A stretch of DNA of 16,040 nucleotides from Bacillota bacterium (GTDB lineage: Bacteria; Bacillota; Clostridia; Christensenellales; CAG-138): positions 1 through 16,040 of the forward strand of contig JAEYHP010000140.1 in the NCBI GenBank assembly GCA_023409435.1. The letters are read 5' to 3'. This document shows, piece by piece, positions 1-7,058 of the stretch. Each line of letters starts with the position of its first letter. Position 1 is the first letter of the stretch. The position numbers and the translations under genes were made by a program. The notes beneath the pieces were generated by a model that saw only the letters and a list, made by a program, of their open reading frames with translations, did not search any database and was not told where the DNA came from.

Positions 1-418
1 CGTCCTCAATCTTCACATACCCCGTGCAGCGGCAGAGATTGCCCCGTATCGCCTGTTTGACTTCCTCACGGGTCGGGTTGAGGGTTGCATCCAGCAAGCT
101 CTTTGCGGAAATGACCATGCCGGGGATGCAGAAGCCGCATTGCACCGCGCCCGCTTCCGAAAAACAGTGCACATATACTTCGCGCTCACGCTCGCTCAGC
201 CCTTCCACCGTAACGATCTGCTTGCCAACAAATTTAGAGAGCTTCTGCGTACATGCCTTGGTCTTTTTGCCGTCCACCAAAATGGTGCAAGTGCCGCACA
301 CGCCTTCGCTGCATCCGTCCTTGACGGAGGTCAGGCGCAAATCTTCCCGCAGAAACGTCAGCAGGCGCTTATCCTGTTGTGCCGTGATTTCTTTTCCATT
401 GATATGGAGTGTAAACAT
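1..418 (-). CDS. Molybdenum hydroxylase (xanthine dehydrogenase type), N-terminal 2Fe-2S part; partial
   Basis: The reading frame opens at an ATG (416-418) with GGAGGG six bases upstream and runs off the left edge, so 139 residues are visible. All eight cysteines of the two 2Fe-2S clusters of the xanthine oxidase family are present: C36, C41, C44 and C56 (CSEGVCGTC...C, plant-type ferredoxin fold) and C94, C97, C129 and C131 (QCGFCIPGM and NLCRCTGY). These clusters carry electrons from the molybdenum site to the acceptor. The frame is still open at residue 139. It could be a separate small subunit (about 150-160 aa) or the N-terminus of a large fused enzyme such as the selenium-dependent xanthine dehydrogenase or Mop-type aldehyde oxidoreductase; the window cannot decide. 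It lies 126 bp downstream of the ModE-HTH fusion gene and has its own promoter. A purine or related heterocycle substrate is inferred from context. Confidence 0.88.
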   Translation of the reverse strand, partial: MFTLHINGKEITAQQDKRLLTFLREDLRLTSVKDGCSEGVCGTCTILVDGKKTKACTQKLSKFVGKQIVTVEGLSEREREVYVHCFSEAGAVQCGFCIPGMVISAKSLLDATLNPTREEVKQAIRGNLCRCTGYVKIED

Positions 419-479
419 AGAAGCCCTCCCTGTTATCAATCACCGAACGGTAACATTTCAGATATGTCTCGTTACGATG

Positions 480-509
480 ATTATAAAAAGGAGGGCCGTT
501 TGTTATCAA
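480..509 (-). promoter_or_regulatory. Promoter of the 2Fe-2S/molybdenum hydroxylase gene
   Basis: On the minus strand TTGATA (504-509) and a perfect TATAAT (480-485) are separated by 18 bases. The predicted start near 473 gives a leader of about 55 nt before the ATG at 418. The word TGTTATCAA occurs over the -35 (501-509) and again in the leader (431-439). The leader also holds the dyad ACCGAACGGT near 442-451. These could be operator half-sites, but no regulator can be named from the sequence. Confidence 0.6.
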
Positions 510-544
510 ATTCTTTGTCAAAAGAACTTGGTTTTACGCTGCTG

Positions 545-1474
545 TTATAAGAGTTTTCCTTCCCGGAATAACCGTTCAAACTCCTTTTGCGCATAGCCGC
601 GCACGCTTTGTTCAAATTGCTCGTAGGCGGACAGGAACGCTTTTCCCTGCTCGGTCAGACGCGTGCGCCCGCCCCGGCTCCCGCCGTGCCTGCGGTGAAC
701 AACGGGGTACCCAAGCTCCTGCTCAAGGGCGTTGAGCATTTCCCACGCCTTGCCGTAGGAGAGCGCCATGTGGTCGCAAGCGCTGCGTACGGACTGCGTA
801 TCCTCGATCAAAATCAGAAGCAGCTTTGTTCTGGCGTTGAAAAAAAGCGTTTCCCGCTCAATACTTAAACGCACCAGCGGATGCAGGATGGAGCGGTTGT
901 GTTCGTCCAGATGCTCGTTGAGCCTGTCCAGATCGTAAACGTTATGTAAGATCCCCTCGTCCTCTACATTCACCCATTTGCGGTTGCTTTCTAGTGCGGC
1001 AAGCGCGCCGCGCAACCCCATAGGGCCGTCATAGGCGAGCACATCCGGAATGACGTCCTTATGGAGCAATACCGGGTGCCCTGCCTTCCCAAGATAGGAC
1101 GGCGTTATGATACCGCCCTCCGCCTCCATCAGTTTTTTGAGTGTATCCGGAGAAAACATGGGCACGTTGACGGGCGTCACCACCACGCGATCGCATTTGT
1201 TTAAAAGATAAGAGAGCCCGATTTTGATGGATTCGAACAGCTGCGGTTTTTCATAGTTTTCATTGCGCAAAAATATCACGCCCGCGTCCGCAAGCTGGCG
1301 CTCAATTTCTTCCGCATCGTATCCGGTAATAATGACCACAGGGGATACGCCAGCCTGCTGGAACGTGAGCACCACCCGCCGCACGGCGGTGATGGAGCCA
1401 AGCTTCAACAGCGGGTACGCGTCCCTTTTGCTGGCTGCGGCGATGATGCCGCCGGTAATGGGTTGTTCATACAT
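545..1474 (-). CDS. Nucleotidyltransferase-like domain fused to ModE-type DNA-binding domain
   Basis: 309 aa, starting at ATG 1472-1474 with GAGGG six bases upstream. Residues 1-195 resemble the MobA/MocA-like NTP-transferase fold (molybdenum-cofactor nucleotidylation): GGIIAAASK at the start, PVNVPMF at 101-107 and GHPVLL at 132-137. Residues about 213-288 resemble the winged-helix N-terminal domain of ModE (LysR-type HTH), with GSRGGRTRLTEQG at 265-277. The nucleotide-binding loop lacks the usual LAAGxSxRMG pattern, and the usual metal-binding Asp of PxDxP is Asn103. The domain may therefore no longer be catalytic and may act as a ligand sensor. The next gene downstream encodes a molybdenum hydroxylase, so the protein probably regulates, or inserts cofactor into, that enzyme. 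The domain order is clear; the activity is not. Confidence 0.75.
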   Translation of the reverse strand: MYEQPITGGIIAAASKRDAYPLLKLGSITAVRRVVLTFQQAGVSPVVIITGYDAEEIERQLADAGVIFLRNENYEKPQLFESIKIGLSYLLNKCDRVVVTPVNVPMFSPDTLKKLMEAEGGIITPSYLGKAGHPVLLHKDVIPDVLAYDGPMGLRGALAALESNRKWVNVEDEGILHNVYDLDRLNEHLDEHNRSILHPLVRLSIERETLFFNARTKLLLILIEDTQSVRSACDHMALSYGKAWEMLNALEQELGYPVVHRRHGGSRGGRTRLTEQGKAFLSAYEQFEQSVRGYAQKEFERLFREGKLL

Positions 1475-1510
1475 ACCTGGCCCTCATATACGAACTGCAC
1501 ATATTTATAT

Positions 1511-1537
1511 TAGTAGCATACTACATTCATCTGTAGT
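1511..1537 (-). promoter_or_regulatory. Overlapping dyads and extended -10 upstream of the ModE-fusion gene
   Basis: Two overlapping inverted repeats lie 37-63 bp before the start codon: TAGTA-gca-TACTA (1511-1523) and ACTACA-ttcatc-TGTAGT (1520-1537). On the minus strand the first contains TGCTACTAA, which fits an extended -10 box. The ten-base word TATGCTACTA recurs in the sensor-kinase promoter (9585-9594). The arrangement suggests a promoter covered by an operator, perhaps for autoregulation by the HTH domain of the adjacent gene. That is inference. Confidence 0.45.
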
Positions 1538-1740
1538 TTCCAATCACAATGGCAATCATAAGCTTCGCATTTGGGAATATTGCGAAACCGACAACTTCGA
1601 GTTTTATCTGGATATTTATTATGATTCGCAGCTTATCTAAAATTGTATAGTAAAATACAGAAATGGTCGATCTTCAACATTTGCTTCTTCTAAAGTAATA
1701 CCTTATTGGAAGTAAACAACGTCTGACATACGTAAATGCA

Positions 1741-1783
1741 AAAGCATGTCTCCGCCATTCAGGACGACGGAACATGCTTTTTT
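1741..1783. terminator. Bidirectional terminator hairpin after the decayed minus-strand gene
   Basis: Arms AAAGCATGT (1741-1749) and ACATGCTTT (1772-1780) form a perfect 9-bp stem, extended by TCCG/CGGA inside. A T-run follows on the plus strand (to 1783), and the minus strand continues into TTTTGCATTT. On the minus strand the hairpin begins right after a TAA (1782-1784) that ends the coding-like remnant described next. It most likely terminated that lost gene. Confidence 0.7.
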
Positions 1784-2146
1784 AATGCCCACACAGCTTT
1801 TTTATTGCAGAAATGGCTTTATCTGCACCATTAAGGCCAACTTATGAATCCAGCCGAGAACTCGTTTTCTTGCGCTTGGCGCATTTTATGCGAAGGCCTA
1901 GAACGATCTTCCTCAACCACCCATTTTACCGAGCATCTACCCTGCGCCGCTATTTAGTGCCACAACCGCGCAAGCTGCCGCAAAATTGCAATCCATTCCG
2001 CCGTTTTCCATGCGGCATGTGCCCCTGTCGTAACGAATGGGAATATGTGGTTCTGAGATGCCGTTGATCACGCCGTCATCCACCCGTATAAACGTAGATG
2101 TTAATGAAATACTTCTGTGACCGGCGCGATAGTTAGAAAGCTCTTC
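1782..2146 (-). pseudogene. Decayed minus-strand coding sequence of unknown family
   Basis: This stretch has no intact gene, but the minus strand reads coding-like in pieces across three frames. One segment runs in one frame down to a TAG at 1937-1939 and contains ISEPHIPIRYDRGTCRMENG and MDCNFAAACAVVALNSGAG. A second frame then continues for about 35 codons. The last piece reads GLNGADKAISAIKKLCGH and ends at TAA 1782-1784, immediately before a terminator hairpin. The pattern of frame changes plus a surviving terminator is typical of a gene broken by indels. I do not recognise the family. It sits between the permease operon terminator and the ModE-fusion gene. The rest of the gap (1475-1740) shows only promoter dyads. 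Confidence 0.35.
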
Positions 2147-2148
2147 TG

Positions 2149-2178
2149 AAATAAAATTGCCTGCTCAGCAGGCAATTT
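2149..2178 (-). terminator. Terminator of the BMP-type ABC transporter operon
   Basis: AAATTGCCTG (2154-2163) and CAGGCAATTT (2169-2178) form a perfect stem around a 5-nt loop. On the minus strand it is followed by TTTTATTT. It lies 20 bp past the stop of the last permease gene, a classic intrinsic terminator. Confidence 0.88.
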
Positions 2179-2197
2179 CAAAGAAGAGAATGGTTCT

Positions 2198-3118
2198 TTA
2201 GCTTTCTTTTTTATATGGGATGCCCAGCTTTGCCGGTACGTTGAAGCTCTTGCGTGATACGGTGAGTATGATGGTTAAGAGATACGGCAGCGCAATAAAC
2301 AGCTCGTTGGGGAAATATCCACCCCCGCCGATGGACTGCATATAGATGGCGACCGCCTCGGCAAGCCCGAATACCAGCGTACCGATCGCTGCACCGAGCG
2401 GATTCCAGTTGCCCAGGAAGCAGATGGCGAAAGCGATCCATCCACGCCCGCCGATGATATTGGATGTAAACATGCCAAGGTACCCCACCGAATAGAACGC
2501 GCCGGCTATGCCGCCCAAGACCCCGGCCAGCAGCACCACCAAGAACCGTACCCGGTTCACCTGAATACCCGCAACGTCCACGGCCTGCGGGTTTTCGCCC
2601 GTGGAGCGGATGGTAAGCCCGGCCGAGGTCCTATACAGCAGGAAGTAAGCGGCGGGAATAAGAAGGTACATCAAGTACGTGAGTATATTCTGCTCAAACA
2701 CGATAGGCCCGAGTATTGGGATTTTGCTGAGCAGCGGGATGGATAGTTCGGGCAGCGGGCTGATTTTGAGCGGGGAGGTGGGCACGCCGAAGAGCACCCG
2801 GTCAAAGAAGGTACAGAACCCGACCACAAGGATGTTGATGGCCGTGCCAGTCACAACCTGGTGCTGCTTTAGGTAAATCGTAACCACACCGTATACCGTC
2901 GCCGCGAACAGGCCCGCAAGCATGGCTGCGAGTATACCGAGGAACACGCTCCCGGTGAGGTAGGTGCCGACAAATCCCCCCCACGCGCCCATCAGGAATA
3001 TGCCCTCTATCGCCGTTACCATCATGCCGGAGCGCTCCGCGATCACCTCTGCGATGGACCCCAGCAGCAGCGGGGTGCTCATCATCAGAGCACGCTTTAA
3101 CAAACTGATGACGATCAT
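2198..3118 (-). CDS. BMP-type ABC transporter permease, second subunit (NupQ/YufQ-like)
   Basis: 306 aa with about eight to ten hydrophobic segments from residue 5 to the C-terminus, and length and composition of the BPD_transp_2 permeases that pair with BMP lipoproteins. Family-like stretches include RSTGENPQAVDVAGI in the cytoplasmic coupling region (about 190-205) and a glycine-rich segment GGRGWIAFAICFLGNW late in the protein. It forms half of the membrane channel together with the permease encoded just upstream. Its ATG overlaps that gene's TGA by 4 bp (3115-3118), and GGGGG lies eight bases before the start. It is the last gene of the operon. The substrate is probably a nucleoside or purine base, judged from family and neighbours only. 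Confidence 0.9.
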   Translation of the reverse strand: MIVISLLKRALMMSTPLLLGSIAEVIAERSGMMVTAIEGIFLMGAWGGFVGTYLTGSVFLGILAAMLAGLFAATVYGVVTIYLKQHQVVTGTAINILVVGFCTFFDRVLFGVPTSPLKISPLPELSIPLLSKIPILGPIVFEQNILTYLMYLLIPAAYFLLYRTSAGLTIRSTGENPQAVDVAGIQVNRVRFLVVLLAGVLGGIAGAFYSVGYLGMFTSNIIGGRGWIAFAICFLGNWNPLGAAIGTLVFGLAEAVAIYMQSIGGGGYFPNELFIALPYLLTIILTVSRKSFNVPAKLGIPYKKES

Positions 3119-4185
3119 GCCGCGTTCCCCCTTTGCAGCCGGAGTTTTTCGCGCCTATTCTGCCAGTAGCCTCTTAAGAAGTAGGAGGCGATGACGAATA
3201 TCATTACGAATCCCTGCATCAGATCGATGACGCTCGGCGGAATGCTTACGCCGGGCATGCGCCCCATGAGGTTGCCCATCACGTTGAGCATGCCGAAGAG
3301 TATGGAAGCAAATATCACCCCGATGGGGTTGGCGTTGGCGAGTATGGCGATCCCCAATCCGGACGCGCCGATGGCGGGGTTAAAGTCCTGTATCAGCATG
3401 TGCTGTACGCCGTTGACCTCCGTAAACCCGGCCATACCGGCCAAAGCGCCGCTGATGAAGAAGGCGGTGATGCATACGGCGTCCGAACGGATGCCGGAAA
3501 GCTTGGCGGCGGCAGCGTTGCTGCCCACCGCGCGGATGCGGTACCCGAGTGGAGTTTTAAACAACAGCAGCCAGATCCCCACCGCGACAAAAATCGCAAG
3601 CAGGAACCCTATGTGCAGCCGCGTGCCGGGCAGAAAAGGCGGCAACCACGCCGCGCGGGTAATCGCGTCCGTCTGAGGGTATTCACCCTTGCTTTCCTTC
3701 AAAAACGTGCGCAGCAGGTAATTCATAATCGCAAGGCACACATAGGTGGACAGCATGCTCACCAGGAATTCGTTTGCGCCATGCCGCGCCTTGAGGTAGC
3801 CGATCAGCCCACCGATCAGCCCGCCGGCCAAGGTGGAACAAATAAGCACACACAGCAGAAGCACAACTGTGGGGACCTTTCCGTCCATATACAGCGATAC
3901 GGCGATGGCGACGACCGCGCCCATGTAAAACTGTCCCTGCGCGCCGATGTTGAACAAATTCGCCTTATACGTAAAGGCAAACGCAAGCGCGGTGAATATC
4001 AGGGGGGTGGCCTTTAAAAATACCTCGGCCAGCGTGTACATGTCCGAAAACATCGTTTTAAGGGCATACCCGAACGCCTCCAGCGGATTAATATGCAAAA
4101 GTGTGAGCATCAGCCCGCTCAATAAAAGCCCCGCCGCAATCGCCATCAGGTTGGTAAGGATCATGTCTCTGAGTTTGGCGCTCAC
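3115..4185 (-). CDS. BMP-type ABC transporter permease, first subunit (NupP/YufP-like)
   Basis: 356 aa inner-membrane permease of the BPD_transp_2 family. The start is GTG (4183-4185), not ATG: AGGAGG lies seven bases upstream, and the start overlaps the ATPase stop as GTGA. The family motif FNIGAQGQFYMG follows the third hydrophobic region. The coupling region reads RIRAVGSNAAAAKLSGI, where the ATPase is expected to dock. A basic cytoplasmic tail (QNRREKLRLQRG) ends the protein. It pairs with the 306-aa permease downstream to form the translocation path. Tight overlaps on both sides indicate translational coupling and fixed stoichiometry. Confidence 0.9.
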   Translation of the reverse strand: MSAKLRDMILTNLMAIAAGLLLSGLMLTLLHINPLEAFGYALKTMFSDMYTLAEVFLKATPLIFTALAFAFTYKANLFNIGAQGQFYMGAVVAIAVSLYMDGKVPTVVLLLCVLICSTLAGGLIGGLIGYLKARHGANEFLVSMLSTYVCLAIMNYLLRTFLKESKGEYPQTDAITRAAWLPPFLPGTRLHIGFLLAIFVAVGIWLLLFKTPLGYRIRAVGSNAAAAKLSGIRSDAVCITAFFISGALAGMAGFTEVNGVQHMLIQDFNPAIGASGLGIAILANANPIGVIFASILFGMLNVMGNLMGRMPGVSIPPSVIDLMQGFVMIFVIASYFLRGYWQNRREKLRLQRGNAA

Positions 4186-5702
4186 AGCTCCGCCTCCTTC
4201 CGGTCCGTATAGCCCGCCATCAGCAGGCCGATCTTTTGTGTGGAAAGCGCCTCGCGGGGGTAAATTCCCATGAATGCGCCCTTATAGATGACGGCAATCC
4301 TGTCGCACAGCGCAAATATCTCCGAAAGTTCGGTGGAAACCAGCAATATGCTTTTGCCTTTTTTGCTTTCTTCTAGAATGCTCGCGTGAATGTTGTTCAC
4401 CGCGCCAAGGTCAAGGCCGCGCGTGGGCTGATCCATAATCAAAAGCTCGCTGCCGCACCCGACTTCCCTAGCGAGCACTACCTTTTGCTGGTTGCCGCCG
4501 GAAAGCTCGCCCGCAAGCGCGTCCGGCCCGGGCGCTTTTATATTGAAATCGTGGATAGCTGCCTCGGTTTCGGCGTTTCGCAGCTTCTCGTTGATAAAAA
4601 CTCCCTTTCGCCACTTTTGTTCAAAGCTGGTTTTGAGCATCATATTTTCCGCGAGCGTCATATCCATGATCATCGCGTCGCGGTAGCGGTCGACCGGCAC
4701 ATAGCCGATGCCAAGTGCGATACGTTCGCGAACGGATTTGTGCGTAATATCCTCACCGCCCAAGCGGATGCTGCCCTCCGTCACAGGGAGTGCGCCGCAG
4801 ATCACGCTGCACAGCTCTTCCTGTCCGTTGCCGCTCACGCCCGCTATGCCGAATATTTCTCCTTTTGCAATCTGAAAGCTGATATCTTTTAACAGAGGCG
4901 ACTGCCCCTTCTGCTGTACAGTTACTTCGTTAAGCTCCAGGCGGGTCTCTTTTTGTATGGCGGTTTCACCCGCCCGTTCCGCCTTTATGATATCCTTGCC
5001 GATCATGAGCCTGGAAAGCTCGATCTCGTTCGTTTCGCTTGCGCTGATATCGCCCACCACTTCGCCGTTGCGCATGACGATGATGCGGTCGGCCACCGCC
5101 ATAACCTCCTTGAGCTTGTGGGTGATAAATATCACGGAATTCCCGCTGCTAGTAAATTCCTTTACAAACTCCATCAGCTTATCGGATTCCTGCGGGGTCA
5201 GCACGGCGGTGGGCTCATCCATAATCAGCAGGCTTGCCCTGAGGTAGAGCGCCTTTACGATTTCCACCTTTTGCTGCACGCCGACGGCAAGATTTTGAAC
5301 CTTTTCATCGACAGGCAGATCAAATCCGTATTGGCGGCTTAAACGTAGCACCTCTTCACGACATTTGGCGTAATTAATTTTGCCGTGCACGTTGCCCAGT
5401 ATGATGTTCTCCGTCACCGTATGTGCTGGAACCAGTGCGAAATGCTGCTGTATCATGGACACGCCAAGCTCCATCGCGTCCTTGGGGGAGTGGATCTGCC
5501 GCTCCTTGCAGTCCATGAGTATATGACCGGAATCGGCCCGGTACAGGCCATATAAGATTTTCATAATTGTGCTTTTGCCCGCCCCGTTTTCCCCCAGAAG
5601 TGCCAACACTTCCCCGCGATTAATGGAAAACGAAACGTCCTTGTTGGCGACCACCCTCGCAAAACACTTGGTGATGCCGTGCAACTCAAAAAATGGCGTC
5701 AT
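4182..5702 (-). CDS. BMP-type ABC transporter ATP-binding protein with two nucleotide-binding domains (NupO/YufO-like)
   Basis: 506 aa, the usual length for the duplicated ATPases of nucleoside/BMP and RbsA-type importers. The first domain has Walker A GENGAGKST (37-45), a signature-like LAVGVQQK and Walker B LLIMDEPTA. The second has the degenerate Walker A GVSGNGQEEL lacking the lysine, an intact signature LSGGNQQK and Walker B LLIMDQPTRGLD. This asymmetry is normal for the family. It powers uptake through the two permeases encoded downstream. The ATG at 5700-5702 has GGAGGG ten bases upstream. It follows the lipoprotein gene after an 86-bp gap that holds a strong hairpin, so its expression may be lower than that of the lipoprotein. 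Confidence 0.93.
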   Translation of the reverse strand: MTPFFELHGITKCFARVVANKDVSFSINRGEVLALLGENGAGKSTIMKILYGLYRADSGHILMDCKERQIHSPKDAMELGVSMIQQHFALVPAHTVTENIILGNVHGKINYAKCREEVLRLSRQYGFDLPVDEKVQNLAVGVQQKVEIVKALYLRASLLIMDEPTAVLTPQESDKLMEFVKEFTSSGNSVIFITHKLKEVMAVADRIIVMRNGEVVGDISASETNEIELSRLMIGKDIIKAERAGETAIQKETRLELNEVTVQQKGQSPLLKDISFQIAKGEIFGIAGVSGNGQEELCSVICGALPVTEGSIRLGGEDITHKSVRERIALGIGYVPVDRYRDAMIMDMTLAENMMLKTSFEQKWRKGVFINEKLRNAETEAAIHDFNIKAPGPDALAGELSGGNQQKVVLAREVGCGSELLIMDQPTRGLDLGAVNNIHASILEESKKGKSILLVSTELSEIFALCDRIAVIYKGAFMGIYPREALSTQKIGLLMAGYTDRKEAEL

Positions 5703-5729
5703 TGCCGATGAACCCTCCTGTCACCCCCA

Positions 5730-5767
5730 TTATGAAATGGAGCCCCCGAAGGGGCGCCATTTCATAA
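5730..5767 (-). promoter_or_regulatory. Intercistronic stem-loop between lipoprotein and ATPase genes
   Basis: TTATGAAATGG (5730-5740) pairs perfectly with CCATTTCATAA (5757-5767). An inner GCCCC/GGGGC helix closes a CGAA loop after a single mismatch. There is no T-run on either side, so it is not a complete intrinsic terminator. It fits an mRNA-stabilising or attenuating element that keeps the binding protein more abundant than the rest of the transporter. Confidence 0.75.
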
Positions 5768-5788
5768 CAGGTTGTGTATTTAGGAATG

Positions 5789-6829
5789 TTATTTCGCGAA
5801 CATAGCTTTGAGATCGACCTTGCCGTCATTGAAGTCCTTGATTCCGGCGTCGACGGCGTCCTTAATCTCCTGCGAGATGTTATCGGTGTAAACGGGAACG
5901 AAGATGTTCTCCTTGATGCCAGCCTCATGCACCATGTTGCCTGAGAGCTGACCATCCATGTACTGCTGCACTGCCCAGACATAGAAGGTTTCAAAATCGA
6001 ACTTCACGGAAGCAACGACCGTGTTCGGGTCGATACTGTTCTGGTCGCTGGAGAAGCCGATGAACTTTGCGCCCTTGGCCTTGGCCGCTTCGATAGAGCC
6101 AAGCCCCACCTGGTTGGCGTATACAAACAGCGTATCTGCGCCGTTATCGATCATCTGCTCGGCCATCTGCTTGCCAAGCGCCACATCGTCCCAGCTGTTG
6201 GCATAGGCGCGGGTGGCTTTTGCACCGGAGATGCCGCGCTGCTCGGCTATGGCCACTGCATTCTTCTCATAAACGTCCAGCAGATGCTCCATTGGCTCAT
6301 TGGGGAACCCGCCGATGGTGGCGAAGTTACCGTTTGCGCTTACATAGCCTGCAATGATGGAAGCGATATAGCTTGCCTCATACTCCTTGGGGAATATGGG
6401 TGCGATATTCTTGCCATCCGCTTTGGAGCCGTTGACAACGCAGAATGTCGTGTCGGGGTAATTGCCCGCTACGGCTGCGGCGGCTTCGTCAAACTGGGAG
6501 CCGGCGGCCATGATCAGGTTATATTTCCTCTCGGCATACTCGCGGAAAGTGCTCTCAAAGTCTGCGGATTGTACATTTTCAACATATTCGATCTTGGTGC
6601 CAAGTTTGGTGTTGCAAGCCTCAAGGCCGGCGTAGTTGGTTGCGTTCCAGCTTTGATCGTTGATGGGACCGGGCAGTATCAGTACGATCTTATAATCCCC
6701 GGCGCTTTTTGCCGCCCCGTTGGGCTCTGAGGACGGGCTGGCGTTTGAACTGCAGCCGGCAAAAGCAAAGCAGGAAAGGGCAATGACTGCTACAAGCAGC
6801 AGAGCAAGGATTCCGCTCTTCTTCTTCAT
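5789..6829 (-). CDS. BMP family substrate-binding lipoprotein (PnrA-like)
   Basis: 346 aa. A lipoprotein signal peptide (MKKK, hydrophobic core about 7-24) ends in the lipobox FAGC with Cys26 as lipidation site, then a Ser/Pro/Asn-rich linker to about residue 44. The mature part follows the BMP/PnrA pattern: an opening strand KIVLILPGPINDQSWN, YAERKYNLIMAAGSQF, a CVVNGSKADGKNI-like region and KFIGFSSDQNSI near residue 255. Members bind purine nucleosides and sometimes other ligands outside the membrane and deliver them to the permeases. AGGAGG is six bases before ATG 6827-6829. It is first in the operon and directly downstream of a two-component system, which probably controls it. Purine specificity is inferred from nearby xanthine-dehydrogenase-type genes. 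Confidence 0.92.
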   Translation of the reverse strand: MKKKSGILALLLVAVIALSCFAFAGCSSNASPSSEPNGAAKSAGDYKIVLILPGPINDQSWNATNYAGLEACNTKLGTKIEYVENVQSADFESTFREYAERKYNLIMAAGSQFDEAAAAVAGNYPDTTFCVVNGSKADGKNIAPIFPKEYEASYIASIIAGYVSANGNFATIGGFPNEPMEHLLDVYEKNAVAIAEQRGISGAKATRAYANSWDDVALGKQMAEQMIDNGADTLFVYANQVGLGSIEAAKAKGAKFIGFSSDQNSIDPNTVVASVKFDFETFYVWAVQQYMDGQLSGNMVHEAGIKENIFVPVYTDNISQEIKDAVDAGIKDFNDGKVDLKAMFAK

Positions 6830-6946
6830 AGATATCCTCCTATTTATGCTGGTACAAATTGTTAGAAAACTTAAGCCTTGTAGAATACGTACCTGTCCGT
6901 AGGCTGAACCGGAAGTACGCCGGATAAGGACGCGCCCTTAACAAGG

Positions 6947-6975
6947 ATTATAGAATTGTTTTTGCTGTAATAAAA
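6947..6975 (-). promoter_or_regulatory. Promoter of the BMP transporter operon
   Basis: A perfect TATAAT lies at 6947-6952 on the minus strand, with only a poor -35 (TTTTAT, 6970-6975) 17 bases upstream. Consensus -10 with weak -35 fits a promoter needing an activator, plausibly the AraC-type response regulator encoded just upstream. The predicted start near 6940 opens with two small hairpins (TAAGG/CCTTA, then CCGG/CCGG) in a leader of about 110 nt. No known riboswitch core was recognised. Confidence 0.5.
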
Positions 6976-7016
6976 GGATATCGCATTACGATTTTATCCA
7001 ATAAATTATGAATTTT

Positions 7017-7058
7017 GCAGGATGATTGATGCGATCATGCATAAATCAAGTATCCTGC
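7017..7058. other. Long hairpin overlapping the response-regulator stop codon
   Basis: GCAGGAT (7017-7023) and ATCCTGC (7052-7058) form an outer 7-bp helix. Inside, GATTGATGC (7024-7032) pairs at eight of nine positions with GCATAAATC (7039-7047). The regulator stop codon (7046-7048) lies in this structure. No T-run follows on the minus strand, so it may mark an mRNA 3' end, a processing site or a protein-binding dyad between the two-component and transporter operons. Confidence 0.5.

Noticed and set aside
24..596. Long plus-strand ORFs at 24-596 and 140-550
   Set aside because: They run antisense to a clear 2Fe-2S protein with all eight cluster cysteines and have no ribosome binding site.
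1813..2067. Plus-strand 84-codon ORF in the gap left of the transporter operon
   Set aside because: No Shine-Dalgarno and no recognisable family; the opposite strand reads more like decayed coding sequence with its own terminator.
6830..7045. Purine (guanine/adenine/2'-dG), guanidine or PRPP riboswitch upstream of the lipoprotein gene
   Set aside because: The conserved core sequences of these classes were looked for on the minus strand and not found; the predicted start also excludes the CCTTGT arm of the outer stem.
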